Part shown: piece by piece, positions 52,040 through 63,878 of the stretch
Numbering within the stretch: the first letter of the stretch is position 1
Layout: each line of letters begins with the position of its first letter
Assembly (NCBI RefSeq): GCF_050908995.1
Contig: NC_135119.1
Span: 15,066,001 to 15,130,000 of the forward strand
Direction of reading: 5' to 3'
DNA: 64,000 nucleotides
From: Andrena cerasifolii
Taxonomy: Eukaryota; Arthropoda; Insecta; Hymenoptera; Andrenidae
Notes under the pieces: model-generated
What the model saw: the letters and a program-made list of their open reading frames with translations, nothing else
The model's database searches: none
What the model was told of the DNA's origin: nothing
Translations under genes and position numbers: made by a program

Positions 52040-54985
52040 CTTAAGACATCGCGAAAAAGAACGCATCAGGATATTTTCCAAAGATTATTGCTCCACTCTG
52101 ACCCATATATTATGTTTTCTGATGCCATTCCGTAACACACGAAAAAAAAATTTCTCTGAAGGTTCTCGAAACGGTATGTCACAAAGAAAATGTAAATGAA
52201 AGCACAGAGAGTACAAGTACGATATCCGATTTATCAGAATCTAAATAAATATACCTAGATATAGGCAATAATATTTATTATATGAATAAAATAGCACATT
52301 CTTATTTCAAACAGCATTTTTATAATCCTGACTTTGTTTATTATTATTTTCACCAACATATTTTAACTATATATCTTCTATAAACGTAGGAATGCCGCAT
52401 TTTTCATGAAAATCGAAAAAAAAATTTTCAAAATTATATAATTTTAGGCGAACATCGGAAAATTATCACAATTTCCGCAGAAATTAGTTTAAAAACCAGG
52501 TTCATGCCAATGCTATTAGGTCTTCGATATTGAAATTTGCATTTCGGACGAGATATTCGTAATCAGCGACCCGAGGAACAATTTTCGCGCGGATCTATCA
52601 ATTTTTTAATATGCACATCCGTCATATTGGATTCTACATTTTGTTTTAAAAAATTTGAAGTTCAGATTCGTAATCAGCGACCCCAAAAACCTCCGTGCAC
52701 TGATTTCTGAGTAAATTGAAGTACGTTTCGAGGGGTTTGCCGGTTTTTAGCGATTTGGAACCACTGTGCGGCGTAACCACCGCATTTAAACCGCCAAATG
52801 GATCGTCTTTCTCTCTATGTGTATCTCTTTAACTGTTATGTTATGGCGACTCTCCGGCTGCGCCGTTCTACATCCCCCTTATAGCATCGCGTTTACGTTT
52901 ACGAGCACCACCGCTGACGTTTACGAGCCACCGGCTGACGTACGAGCCACTTGCTGCTCTCTTGCTTTCATTGCTGGCGCTCGCACGTTAGCGTTTTGCC
53001 ACCGTCGCGGTCGGCACCGATCTCACCCGCCCGAACACGTATTTTAATGTTATTTTCGTCCGACCCCACCACTCTCCAGCCAATCGTCTGTTTCTCGTTG
53101 AATTTCCCCTGAATTCATAGACGACGGATTCTAGATTCGAGAAGAAGAACTACGAGCGACGTATCGAGCAAGCGTTTCCACTTTTGACAAGGAACATCGC
53201 TGCCACGGTGCCTGCTGGCAAAATGGTAAAGTTACAGCTGTCGAGGGGTGGTTCAGTTGGAAATTCCCTGAACTGGAAATGCTGCCAGCCTAAATGCTTC
53301 GGCGCGTGTTGAGAACTAAGTAGAGCAGGCCCGCGCGCTCGAGGCAGCGAAGGACGAGACGAGAGAGCCGTGAAGAGAAATCATTCAGGTACCTATGGCG
53401 CAGAGGGTGGCCGAAAGGTGGCGGAGGCAGAATTCGGGTGCAATTGGTTTTGCATTTCGTCCACGTAACCGGCGTCCATTGCAGGAGCGGCGTTTGAACG
53501 ATTTATGGCCCCGGGAACCGCATTGTATCTGTAGGTGCTGCGCGCCCTGACGCACCGTGACGCACCGTCACGCGACGTGACATGACGTGACGCAACTGAC
53601 AAGTCGGATGCGGAACTCGAGCTGATCTTGCGCCTACCTAACGCGCCCTAACCTGCCCTAACTTACTTAGAAACGCCGCGCGCCCCGCAACCCCCCACCG
53701 TTACCGTTTCTCTTTCTCCATCGCGGCCCGGTCTTCGTCTTCCTCCGCTTTTCTTTTCTTTTAAAAGCTCCGCGGGAAATTTATCGCCGGCAGCTATCCC
53801 CGACAAAAGGAGGAAAGTTGTTCAAAATTGTGTACACACTCGCCGTACAGGCGGCGGAGGGTGCGAGAAGGGGTGATAAGTACCTAGGATCAAGGACTCG
53901 GGCTTGGCTGCCGGCCATATTTCTGAGACTCGCTTCTTCCCCGCCGCGCCGTGGGATTTTGTATCGCGAATTGATATTCGGATCTTTCTTGCGGCGCGGC
54001 GCCCCGCCAGTGCGGTTTCCCTCGGATACGGAGGAATGTTGGGTCGGCTTCGCCGTAGGAACACACCCGTGGTCGACGAGATTCGTTTAATGTCAGCCAA
54101 TTTCGGGGATGATGGATAAGCCGTTTGGGGCTGGTGAACCGGAGCTGTCCTGCAATTCCTTGCGCAGGTCTTTTTAGAAACCAATAGCTTCGAGGTTGCG
54201 GCTCACCCTCATCGCATAGTTGCGGCTCGAATCGTGTTTGTTACCCAACAAACCTACATCGCTAATCACTTTCGAACACGTTGGTCTCGTTCGTACACCA
54301 TCTTAGACACGGGCTCCTTCTTCGCCGTGTAAATTGCCGGTGTCATTAGCGCCGGAAGTTGTTGAATTAATAATGACGTCAGAATAGGAAACATTTCTGT
54401 TCGGGCTTAATAAGGAGGCGACAGGTCGCGTTCACCGTCGGCGCGAGGGGTTGCTTTCTTAAATGATTAACTATCCTCGACGCTAATTATCCCTCGGTTG
54501 TTAGCCACCCTACACGTGACGTCGTCGTCCCCGTCACGTCCGACGAAGACGTTCGCCCTCGCGAAAATTCCTCACGTCGTTAACCGGCGGAACGTGGAGT
54601 TCGCCGCGTCCCCCGAAAGACAGTGTCATTTTCCGCCTGGTCGCGTTTCACCGCTCTGGGTCACGCTTCATTCTCGTTGCAACGACGTCATTTTGTAAAT
54701 GCCGCTACTTGCGCCCTGCAACTGAATATATTAAGAGCTCGCCGTGTTCTTTGCATCACAATGGTAACGCGTGCGTCTGATCGATCTTCAGAGATATGGG
54801 AACGCGCGGCACTACCAGGGAGACGCGAGATGGATTGCGAGAAAGTAGACCTGCTTGGGAAAATAAATCCGTCGAAACGTCGCATCTTGTAATACTTAAG
54901 GGTGTTGAAGTTTTAAAGAATGGTCGACTCTCCCTTGGAAATGAATCTTAAACTTGCGGTGGTCATTGCACCGAGTGCTCGCAAT
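52040..54985. other. intergenic DNA, mixed
   Basis: 52040-52760 is AT-rich, with two copies of TTCGTAATCAGCGACCC about 110 bases apart (about 52556 and 52668). A short 21-bp-like repeat (GCTGACGTTTACGAGCCAC) lies at about 52886-52950. A cluster of TGACG half-sites lies at 53545-53595. The rest is CpG-rich unique DNA with no gene recognised. Confidence 0.5.
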
Positions 54986-54993
54986 GTTTAAAT

Positions 54994-55517
54994 TAGGGCT
55001 GGGACTATTTGTCGAATTTTTCGGTATTCGAATATTCGAATACTTCAGTTGCTCAATTATTTGGCGAATATAATTCGAGTATCCAAGTAATCGAATACTA
55101 TTCGAGTATCCAAGTATTCGAATACTATTCGAATATTTAAGTATTCGAACACATCAGTATTCGAATACTTAAATATTCGAACACATCAGTATTCGAATAC
55201 TTAAATATTCGAACACATCAGTATTCGAATACTTAAATATTCGAACACATCGGTATTCGAATACTTAAATATTCGAACACATCGGTATTCGAATACTTAA
55301 ATATTCGAACACCTCAGTATTCGAATACTTAAATATTCGAATACATTAGTATTCGGATAGTATTCGAATAATAACATTCGAGTAGTATTCGAATAATAAC
55401 ATTCAAGTAGTATTCGAATAATAACATTCGAATACTCAAATATTCGAAGTTTATTCGTAGCATTCGAATACTTGTAAAATATTCGAATATTAAATTATTC
55501 GAATAGTCGCAGCCCTA
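54994..55517. mobile_element. hAT-like element built from TATTCGAATA motifs, 524 bp
   Basis: The ends TAGGGCTGGGACTATT and, inverted, TAGGGCTGCGACTATT differ at one base. The flanks GTTTAAAT (54986-54993) and GTTTAACC (55518-55525) are an 8-bp target duplication with two mismatches. The interior is almost wholly ATTCGAAT-type motifs, including a 32-bp tandem array. No transposase. Confidence 0.85.
55141..55345. repeat. 32-bp tandem repeat, about six copies
   Basis: Unit: GTATTCGAATACTTAAATAT followed by TCGAACACATCA. Single-base variants (CATCAG, CATCGG, CCTCAG) mark individual units. It lies inside the hAT-like element 54994-55517. Confidence 0.9.
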
Positions 55518-55525
55518 GTTTAACC

Positions 55526-57977
55526 AGAAACAAAGACCAAAGTGAAAGCTACCTATGATAAAGAATTTGATATTTAATTAACGCTCCAGCGTTCGTTCGT
55601 TGCTCGCGCATAGTCTGGGGGCAAATGCACGTAATATACGCAGACAGAAGCGATCCACCCTCCGTGGATTCATTCAACCCCTCGGTACGCAGCCATGCAA
55701 ACGCTCGAACGACAAGCCAAACAATGAGCTGGCGTTGCGGTCGCTTTTATTTTTTGAAAAATGGAGGAACGGGCGACGCCGCGGCCGCGGCAGGCGGACT
55801 TCCGGAGGCCTCCCCGACAGCCAGCGTTTCCCTGTCTCCCTCCATTATGCTCCCATTCTCTCCTCCATTCCGCTTCACTCCTCCCTGTTTATCCAGTTTT
55901 CTTTCTCCAGACTTTTTCCCTCTGCTTCTCTCGCGTGTCTCTATCGACCCCTTCGTCCTTCCTCCTTCTCCATTTCATTTCTATACTGCACGTGTCCCCC
56001 TCTCTCTCTCTCTCTCTCTCCCGCTCTTTCATGTAGGAATTTCTGATGGCACCCCCCTAGTTACACTCGATCTTTCTAGCTGACGTTTATCCCTTTCTCT
56101 CCCGATCTTCCACTTTTTCTTGCCCTTTCTCATCTCCGGTCGGTTCCTCGGCGAGCTGCCCTAGCACACTCTCATGATTCATTGCCGCCACGATGGATTA
56201 TCCATCTCCTCCCTCGGCACACCCTCGTACGGCCAGAGGCTTGACCAGATCGGACACGAGGCGAACGTGGCAACCATCGACTTATATTATTACGTTTTGG
56301 GTAACCTTCTTTCGTCTCCCATTCGTCCTCAGGTTACCGTCAAATCTGCTGATAGTAATTACCGAATGCTTTCGATCAGTGGACGTCTTTAAAAGCATAT
56401 TCGATGCAGGCAGATGTTCGGAAACGCCCCCCGAATGAACGTGAGAAATACTTGGACAACCATGGTATCTGAGAAACGCACGAATCAGCTCCCAGGGATC
56501 TTTCATATCTTTCGGACCTTCGTCTCTTATTACCCTTCTCGTATGTCCAAAAGCGCCGGGGATAATTAACCGTTTCCTTGTCAGATAATTTGGCCTCTAT
56601 CATCGAGCAGAAAAGTTAATCAGAAAACTACAAGCGGGCGGCAAACAGTCGCGCGATAACGCGCACGCATCCAGGGAAAACTCGAAGGTGTACGCGAACG
56701 GTGTACGGGGGACCGGAAATTACACTCGCTATAAAGTATTCTAGATACCGGGGGAGCCGCGGGTAATGGCTCGCGATCGGGCCAGGACTTAATGCCCGGA
56801 GGTGCTTATAATAATCTTGGCTAATAATACATTTAAATAATATGAAAGTAAGGCGGGATATCCATGGCTGGCCGGGATTAAAGGACGCTGACGATGGCTG
56901 CGCACTGCGCGAGTGGATGGACCGAGCGCGGACGTCGTTGGATGCGCGTGTGCAAACTGGTCGCGCCGCGCCGGTATTCCAGCCTCTGCTTATGTTGCTC
57001 TGTTTTCGTTTCACTGACCGCCCGAAGCTTCCATGGCCCTCCTTCGGCCCGGCCCCGTTTCAAAAGTGCAACGTGCAACGTATTACGCGTTGCAAAATGT
57101 AATTTCGTTTCGCTGGCCGTCGGGGCAATTTCGGGCGGCCCGGCCGCTGCATCCGCACTTTCTACCCGGCCCTCGCTAATTGCGTCTTTTCGACCGAAGC
57201 TTCGCTTGCTGTCCCTTCTTTCGAACAAGTATATAGTTCTGTGCGTTCAAATAAGACGTGCGTCTATAAACCACCAAATTCTTTCGTTTCCATGAATATT
57301 CTTTCGTCGAGATTTCTTTGTAGTTGCTTCGCGGTCGCAAGCGACTCACGTTTAGTGTACAATTAGGGTTGAAAATATAGTAAATGGGTACTTTTCGATC
57401 TTATATAGCATTCCACCTAAAAGTAGGTAGACCTACGCTCCTACCGATTTGCGACCGATCTGCCCAGCTCCCATTGATCTGGAATCAACGTTATATACCT
57501 GCGCGGAACGAGTCTACTCTCAGATGGAATTCAGTATGAATTAAAACGATATCTTGTTTTTTAACCGACTTAAAAAAAAAGAGGTTCTACGTTCAATGTT
57601 CGTCCGCGAATTCCTCCGGAACTGCTGGACCGATTTTCGTGAAACTTATTGCATTCAGTTTATCTTGGATCAACTTAGGTCGTGGAAAAAGAATTATCAA
57701 AATCGGTTCGGTAGGTTTGAAGTTACAACCAAAATAAGAAATCTGTTTTATTAACCGACTTCGTTATTTACATAAATGTAGTTATATAACTTTAATAAAT
57801 AAATGTAGTTATACAACTTAAGTGACTAAAAAGTGAAAAATAAACAAGTTTAAGAAATTGAAACCGACTTAAAAAAAAAATAAATAAAAACGCGCTGAAA
57901 ATTAAAAAATAATTTTGTTCCTTATTTAATCTACTACTCCGAAATTTTTTCAAGTCGGCGCCAGATTTACACAGTGC
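55526..57977. other. intergenic DNA, mixed
   Basis: A pyrimidine-rich block (about 55840-56110) includes (CT)n at 55999-56022. At 57565-57885 an AACCGACTTAAAAAA motif recurs three times (about 57562, 57754 and 57862), suggesting a degraded repeat. No gene is recognised. Confidence 0.5.
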
Positions 57978-58090
57978 AAATAATAATAATAATAATAAAT
58001 CGACTTTATTCGCCAGGATTTCATAAATTATGTGATAAATGGGCGAGGTTCAGCATACCTGCTGCTTTGCAACCTAACCCCAAAACATTA
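57978..58090 (-). mobile_element. diverged non-LTR retroelement 3' end, minus strand
   Basis: On the minus strand it reads GGTTAGGTTGC ... CCTCGCCCATTTA ... GCGAATAAAGTCG then a TTA/AAT-type tail. This matches the order of blocks in 26225-26402 and 50862-51050 at lower identity. Confidence 0.55.
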
Positions 58091-60891
58091 TCTATCAGAA
58101 ATAAAGCTAGCGAAACAACAGAAGAGTGAGAGATGACGAGGCTTTTGAAGTTTGTTTAATTTTTTTAAATTTCTTTTATTAAATATCTATTTTCTGTGCA
58201 TTTTTCAATGTTAACTAATTTATTGTGTTTAGCAAATATGCCAGTGGTGTGGATTGCGCTGAAAGTATAAATTATCAATTATAAAGATTTATAATTTTTT
58301 ATGAGAGATAGACTGGGTCTGTTTCTCTCTTCTCGCCACTTCACATTCATCATAGAAAAAAACTGCTCTCTGTTAAACTCTAAATTCGCAAATTAAAGTT
58401 TCGATATTGCCATATTACACTACGATCGGCAACCCTTTGTTCGCATACGATTCGGTTGCTCCGACTTCGAGGCTTCCCCGTACTCATTAATGCTTCTTTG
58501 ATGGAAGTAGTTCGCCGGTTCGAAACCACTTGCTCGAAACGCTTCATTTCATGAAGATATTGCGCTACTTGCGGTCGTAGGAAAATTATTGCCATTTGCC
58601 ATTGATGGATCGGTCCGGTGGCCTCTACGGTTAATAGTGATCCATCATTTGCAGTTATGGTTTTCGATTCCGGATAAACACAGCCATTTCCCCCTGTCGC
58701 TTCGCATCACCCTCGATCGCAGTCGATACCGCCCGTTCGCTTCTCGCTTTTTGCAGTGTCGCCGCGCGTTAACGTGTCTGTTGGCGATACTCCTTCCGTA
58801 AATCCACACGCTGAGCGCACCAAGATGGCTAGAACGGCTCGCGAGACTCTGTATTTCCACGCCGTACGTCGTTTGGTCGTCCGCCAGCGCAATTTGCGAG
58901 CGTTCACGGAGACAGAGACGTCCAAATGATCCTCGTTTCGAAGGGATCCAGTGTCATAAGCGATACTCCGCGTAGGTTCCACCGAATCAAAACGTCACGT
59001 TTAAAGTACAAGGCACAAACAGCTGTGAATTGCTGGGAATTATACGCAGCGGCTCCCTGCGCGCAGAAATCGCAACGTAAACGGGAGATTGAGTTGCCAG
59101 CAGACATCGTGGAAGGATCCAGCCGCTCGAATCGGTTCTTCAGCTATTTCACATGCAAATTGCACGGTGTCGCGTACATTGTAGCGGAGCCAGCGTCTCG
59201 CGTGTAGGGCAAGAGCACCGGCAATCATATCTTCTACAGTGTCTTCGCAATTTCCTCCCCTTTTAAGCTTTTTTTCAACTACCTGCCGGAAATTGCCGGT
59301 TCAGAGCCGCGCATCTTCCTCTTCGTTGTTTTTCCACGTCGCCGATGATTGCCTTTGCGCGCTACCTGCACGCGATCCCGATCAGCCGATCGCCCGTGAA
59401 CTCTTCTCAGATGTCGATGATTAATGTCGCCCGGCTCTCGGGCTACAGACGTTTAAACGTTAAGTGGAGCGGGAGTTTGGCGAATAGCCTCTGTTTACGA
59501 ATTGTAAGCAACTTAATTGAGTTCGGTAAATCGGATCGCCAATGGGAATGAACGGTACTCAACGTATTAAGCAACCAGCCATTCAACCTTCGGCCACGGC
59601 TTTTGCTCGGGCGAAGGGTTTATCGCGCACGAACGAACGCCCTTTCGCCTTCAGAAATATCGCGCGCTCTATCCATGCAGATCATCTCGACGGCGCTCAC
59701 GCTCCTGGGCGTTAAAGAATGGTCGATACGTCTGCGGAAAGTTATCCGTAAACATCTTTATTCGGGCGAGCGGCTATAGGTAAAGACTTGTTCTTCCCAC
59801 GACGCAAGTTGCGCAGGCGTTAGATGTATATTTTATACTGGGTGTTCCGTGATCACTTTACGAGTTATATCGCTGGGAGAACTTGATTTATTCGTTGAAA
59901 ATGTTTCCGGACGAATGGAGAACCGAGTGGATGTGTAATTGTCCGAAAAGTAACGCGTTACCATCGATGTTCCATTCTTTTTTCTTCTTTTTTTTTTCTT
60001 GCCTTCGTGTTCCACTTAATGATAAATTCTCGTGGCGCTCGACCGCCAAATAGACAAACGATGAGACGAAGCTGGTCGAGGCAGGTTCGAAGCAACGATA
60101 CGCTAACAAGATTTCGAAAATGCGACGATTCATTAGCCATCGCAGTTGCGCGGAACGGAGCGTCCGATTTAAGAGACGCTCTAAGCTGCTTTTTTTTTAT
60201 TCCGCGGCGAAGAGGCGACCATTAATCAACGTATACATACATTGTCGCGGTGGACGGCCCACGTCTGACACGGAGGATGATTATCTGAAATAAAATATCG
60301 TGCGACAAATCACTTCCTTGCCAAGACTCATTTAAGTGGTTATATAAAATTACTGGCGCATTGTACGGTGGGGCAGCGTGCAGAAGTCGCGTGAAAAGTG
60401 ATCCGTGAAATAAGTATGTCCGTTAAATAATTCCATGTAATTCGGGCGTCTTTGACGAGAAACAATTGACGCGAGCTCAAACTTTTCGTCGCCCTAAAGC
60501 CGCAAATCCGCGATGAAACAATTATTTCATTGTTTTATCATTTTTTTAATTATTTTGTCATTAGTTTCACGAAATTAGACTCTCACAAGACAAGTTTCAT
60601 GATGTATTTTCAAAAATCTCATCTGTCACGATTATTATTTACATTTAGTTGTTGCTGAGATTTTTGTCTCACGATAGAAAAGTCTCATGTAAAATCTCAT
60701 TGTGAATTCGCACCTTTAGATGCGTTACTCTTCAACTGAGATATTTTCATCTTTCGCGAGATTCGTTGCAATTTCTATATCGTGTAGTATCTTATCGTAT
60801 TTATGTTACAGTTTTCGTGAAACCGATATATGTAATAGCTTGGCGTCGCCGCTGTGACTATTCTCAGAACGACGAAGTGTAAATTCTCTGT
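58091..60891. other. intergenic DNA, unique
   Basis: Unique sequence with no recognised gene. 60540-60720 is AT-rich with repeated AATCTCAT/GAGATTT motifs in both orientations. Confidence 0.5.
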
Positions 60892-60895
60892 TTAA

Positions 60896-61606
60896 GGGGA
60901 ATCCTATTTTACGGGCTAAAAACATAGAAAAATTTAGGATTTTTTCTTTAAGAAACTAGCATTTCGATTCATCTGAAATTTGGATCATGTTTTTATGTAT
61001 CCTTGAAGAAGTTTTTTTAAAATTTATTTTTAATAATAAATATTGGAGTTATGCGTCACGCCGCGCAAAACTCGTTGTCCGCTGGTGTGCATGATATTTA
61101 CCTCCCAGGTAATCTGAAACAGAAAAATGAAACGGCGTATCACTTTGTACACATGTAGCTTCAATTTGATGAACCAGAATACCGCTAAGTTCTACACTTC
61201 TTTTGTTAAATAAGAAAATTGGCGCAAAATTGGATTGCAAAAATTAAACGTTCAGACCTTTCAGCTTGAAAGCTCTCCACACTGCTTAATAAATATTTTT
61301 GTTTTTTGCTGGTTCATCAATCCCAAGCTACATATGTATAAAATAAAACGCCGTTTTATTTTTCTTTTTCAGAATACTTGGTAGATAAATATCATGCACA
61401 CCAACGGCCGACGAATTTTGCGCGGCGTGATGGTCGATCATGCATAACTACTATATTTATGGTTAGAAATTAATAAAAAAAAACCTTCAGCTTCTTCAAA
61501 GATGCATCAAAACATGGTCCAAATTTCAGATGAAACGAATCGCTGGTCTCTTAAAAAAAAAATCCAAATTTTGCTAAGTTTTTAGCCCAAAGAATAGGAT
61601 TCCCCC
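60896..61606. mobile_element. TTAA-flanked fold-back element, 711 bp
   Basis: TTAA lies immediately outside both ends (60892-60895 and 61607-61610). The ends are GGGGAATCCTATT and, inverted, GGGGGAATCCTATT. Inverted homology continues to near the centre (for example GTCACGCCGCGCAAAACTCG near 61056 against its inverse near 61412), so the element is nearly one large hairpin. TTAA duplications occur in piggyBac and Kolobok elements; which applies here is not decidable. Confidence 0.85.
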
Positions 61607-61610
61607 TTAA

Positions 61611-63205
61611 CGAGCATTCGGACCTTTAATTAAAAACATTTAGATTTCACAATGCAACTACACTGCGATAACTAACGTTTCATTTGTGAATTCGGAACGC
61701 ACGCGACCTGATTCTCGCCCGTCAAACATGGCGGTCGCAGCGCGCCCGTTAAAAACGCGAAATTTCGCGTTGCACTTTGCCGCGACCCGGTCTCGCATAA
61801 ATCACGCTGAAAAGTCAGCGTTTCTTGTACGAACGAAATAAATTCTTTTCTTCATTTTCATGCAAACGACGACAGCGTCGGCCGCCATATTCTCAATCGC
61901 CTATACATATAGTGATACCTTTTTCCGGGGACTTTATTCGAAACGAATCCTTCGTGAAACAATCCCTTGAATGCGCGGTTGATGGTGAAAGCTTATGCTG
62001 CACCATTAACACTAAATGGAAAATAATATTACAGGGTAAGTTGAGGACAGTCGTCCCACCTGATGTAAAATGGCCATCGAGACTAACCCTGATATTATTC
62101 AGTTTATCACAATTACCCTAATATCTATGTTCAGAATTGTATGCTGTTCTAAGACACTGTTTGCTGAAAATTGGCTTGAAAACTGAAACCTGCCCATCTC
62201 TCCTAAGTTGCCAGGAGAGATGGCTCGCGTCTTTAGGAGGAATGGTTCGCGTCTTTGCGAGAGATGACCCACATAATCATTCATGGAAAACTAACGAAGT
62301 AGCTTCGTATTCCATTATGTTATTCTCTCTACCCATTGCGAAAGAAAGCAGAATCTTTTAGGCCTATAACTCAGAAGGAATGCATTTGCGCGGCAATGTT
62401 TACACGGCGTTCTTTCCTGTCCGCGATTAGTGGAATAGGCTGGTGAGGTTTGTCTGGACATTTCAGGAACACCCTGTTTAAATAGCGTGTTACGCGGGTT
62501 AGGTACGAGCGCGTAGCCCGTATATATGTATTTATTATTATTTCCCCTTTTTTTCCCCCCCTTGCTGCCAAAGCACAGAGCCGTCAGACGCAGGGACGCC
62601 ATTCGTCCTAGCCGTGCATGTGAAAATACGACGGAAATATTTCACTTTTCGTAGCGTTCGCGCGCCCCGACGACAGCGTCGCGGTGCCACGTCACGAGGC
62701 ATTCATTTCGAAGTACGTACACTGGTACGTCCAGGCTCCGGGGAGTAGCCTTAATAAATGTAGAAGCATTTATAAAGGCAGCAAGATGCGAATGTCCCTG
62801 CTCTTTCTCTCCCCCTCGCTTTCTTTCCCCCGAGTCGCTTTTTCGCTCCCCCGGTTCTCTTCCCCTTCGCTCTTTCTTTCCCTCGTTACAGACGCCGGTG
62901 ACCGATGGAAATAAACGCCGGGCAAGTTCGTCGAAAAATGTCAATAACGCGGAACGCTGCCGGTTAAAAACGCGAGGCTGCTTCTCGTGAGCTTTGTCAG
63001 CCAGAGCTGTTGCTCCAAATGGAAGGCGGGACGCGTGATGCCCGCTTATGGCAAACTTAGAAACGATTAAAACTGAATCGTTTCTCATGAGAGTTGCAGC
63101 AGAAAGTTCTTCAACTTTGGTAAGTTGAAAGTCACTTGTCAAATTCTTACAATATTTCGCTTATCGCTTTACATTTCACCTCCTCGCTCTGAAAACTCTG
63201 CAGTA
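61611..63205. other. intergenic DNA, unique
   Basis: No gene is recognised. A small hairpin (CATCTCTCC...GGAGAGATG) lies at about 62195-62222, and a pyrimidine-rich patch at about 62800-62890. Confidence 0.5.
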
Positions 63206-63878
63206 GGGCGGAGCGGAAAATTTAAATTTGAATTTTCATGTTGGCCTGGGTGCGGGATAGTTGTCTTTTTGATTAACCGAACACAACTGTAACAAAATTT
63301 TTGGAAAAATATTCATGTCTGAGGGTTCCTTTTTCTCCTAAGAATGATTATATGATTATATGATTATATGATTATATGATTATATGATTATATGATTATA
63401 TGATTGTATGATTGTATGATTATATGATTGTATGATTGTATGATTGTATGATTATATGATTATATGATTATATGATTATATGATTGTATGATTGTATGAT
63501 TGTATGATTATATGATTATATGATTATATGATTATATGATTATATGATTATATGATTACATGATTACATGATTACATGATTACATGATTACATGATTACA
63601 TGATTACATGATTACATGATTATGATGATTACATGATTACATGATTACATGATTACATGATTACACGATTACACGATTATACGATTATATGATTATATGA
63701 TTATATGATTATATGATTATATGATGATTTTTAGAAGAAAACGGAACCTACAGACATGAATATTTTTCCAAAATTTTCTTTTACAGTTGTGTTTGATTAA
63801 TCAAAAGACAACTATCCCGCACCCAGGCCAACTGTAAAGTCAAATTTAAATTTTCGCCCATATAGTATCGCTCCGCCC
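63206..63878. mobile_element. fold-back element with central 8-bp satellite, 673 bp
   Basis: The ends GGGCGGAGCG and CGCTCCGCCC lead into inverted arms of about 140-150 bp (63206-63343 and 63728-63878). ACTCTGCAG is repeated on both flanks, one or two bases outside the TIRs. This 9-bp duplication is of the length made by Mutator-like transposases. The centre is an ATTATATG array. No transposase. Confidence 0.85.
63344..63727. repeat. 8-bp satellite (ATTATATG/ATTGTATG/ATTACATG)n
   Basis: About 48 tandem units differ at the fourth or fifth base (ATTATATG, ATTGTATG, ATTACATG, later ATTACACG and ATTATACG). The variants are in blocks, not mixed at random. Confidence 0.95.

Noticed and set aside
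53632..53665. CCTAAC repeats resembling a telomeric motif
   Set aside because: Only three irregularly spaced copies, not a tandem array.
22165..57432. Repeated TAGGTA/TACCTA motifs, resembling Zelda TAGteam sites
   Set aside because: About seven TAGGTAG matches outside transposons, close to the roughly eight expected by chance in 64 kb on both strands.
62034..62121. Short AGGGTAAGTTG...CAATTACCCT pair resembling the GGGTAAAC elements
   Set aside because: Only about 10 bases of imperfect inverted homology and no clear target duplication.
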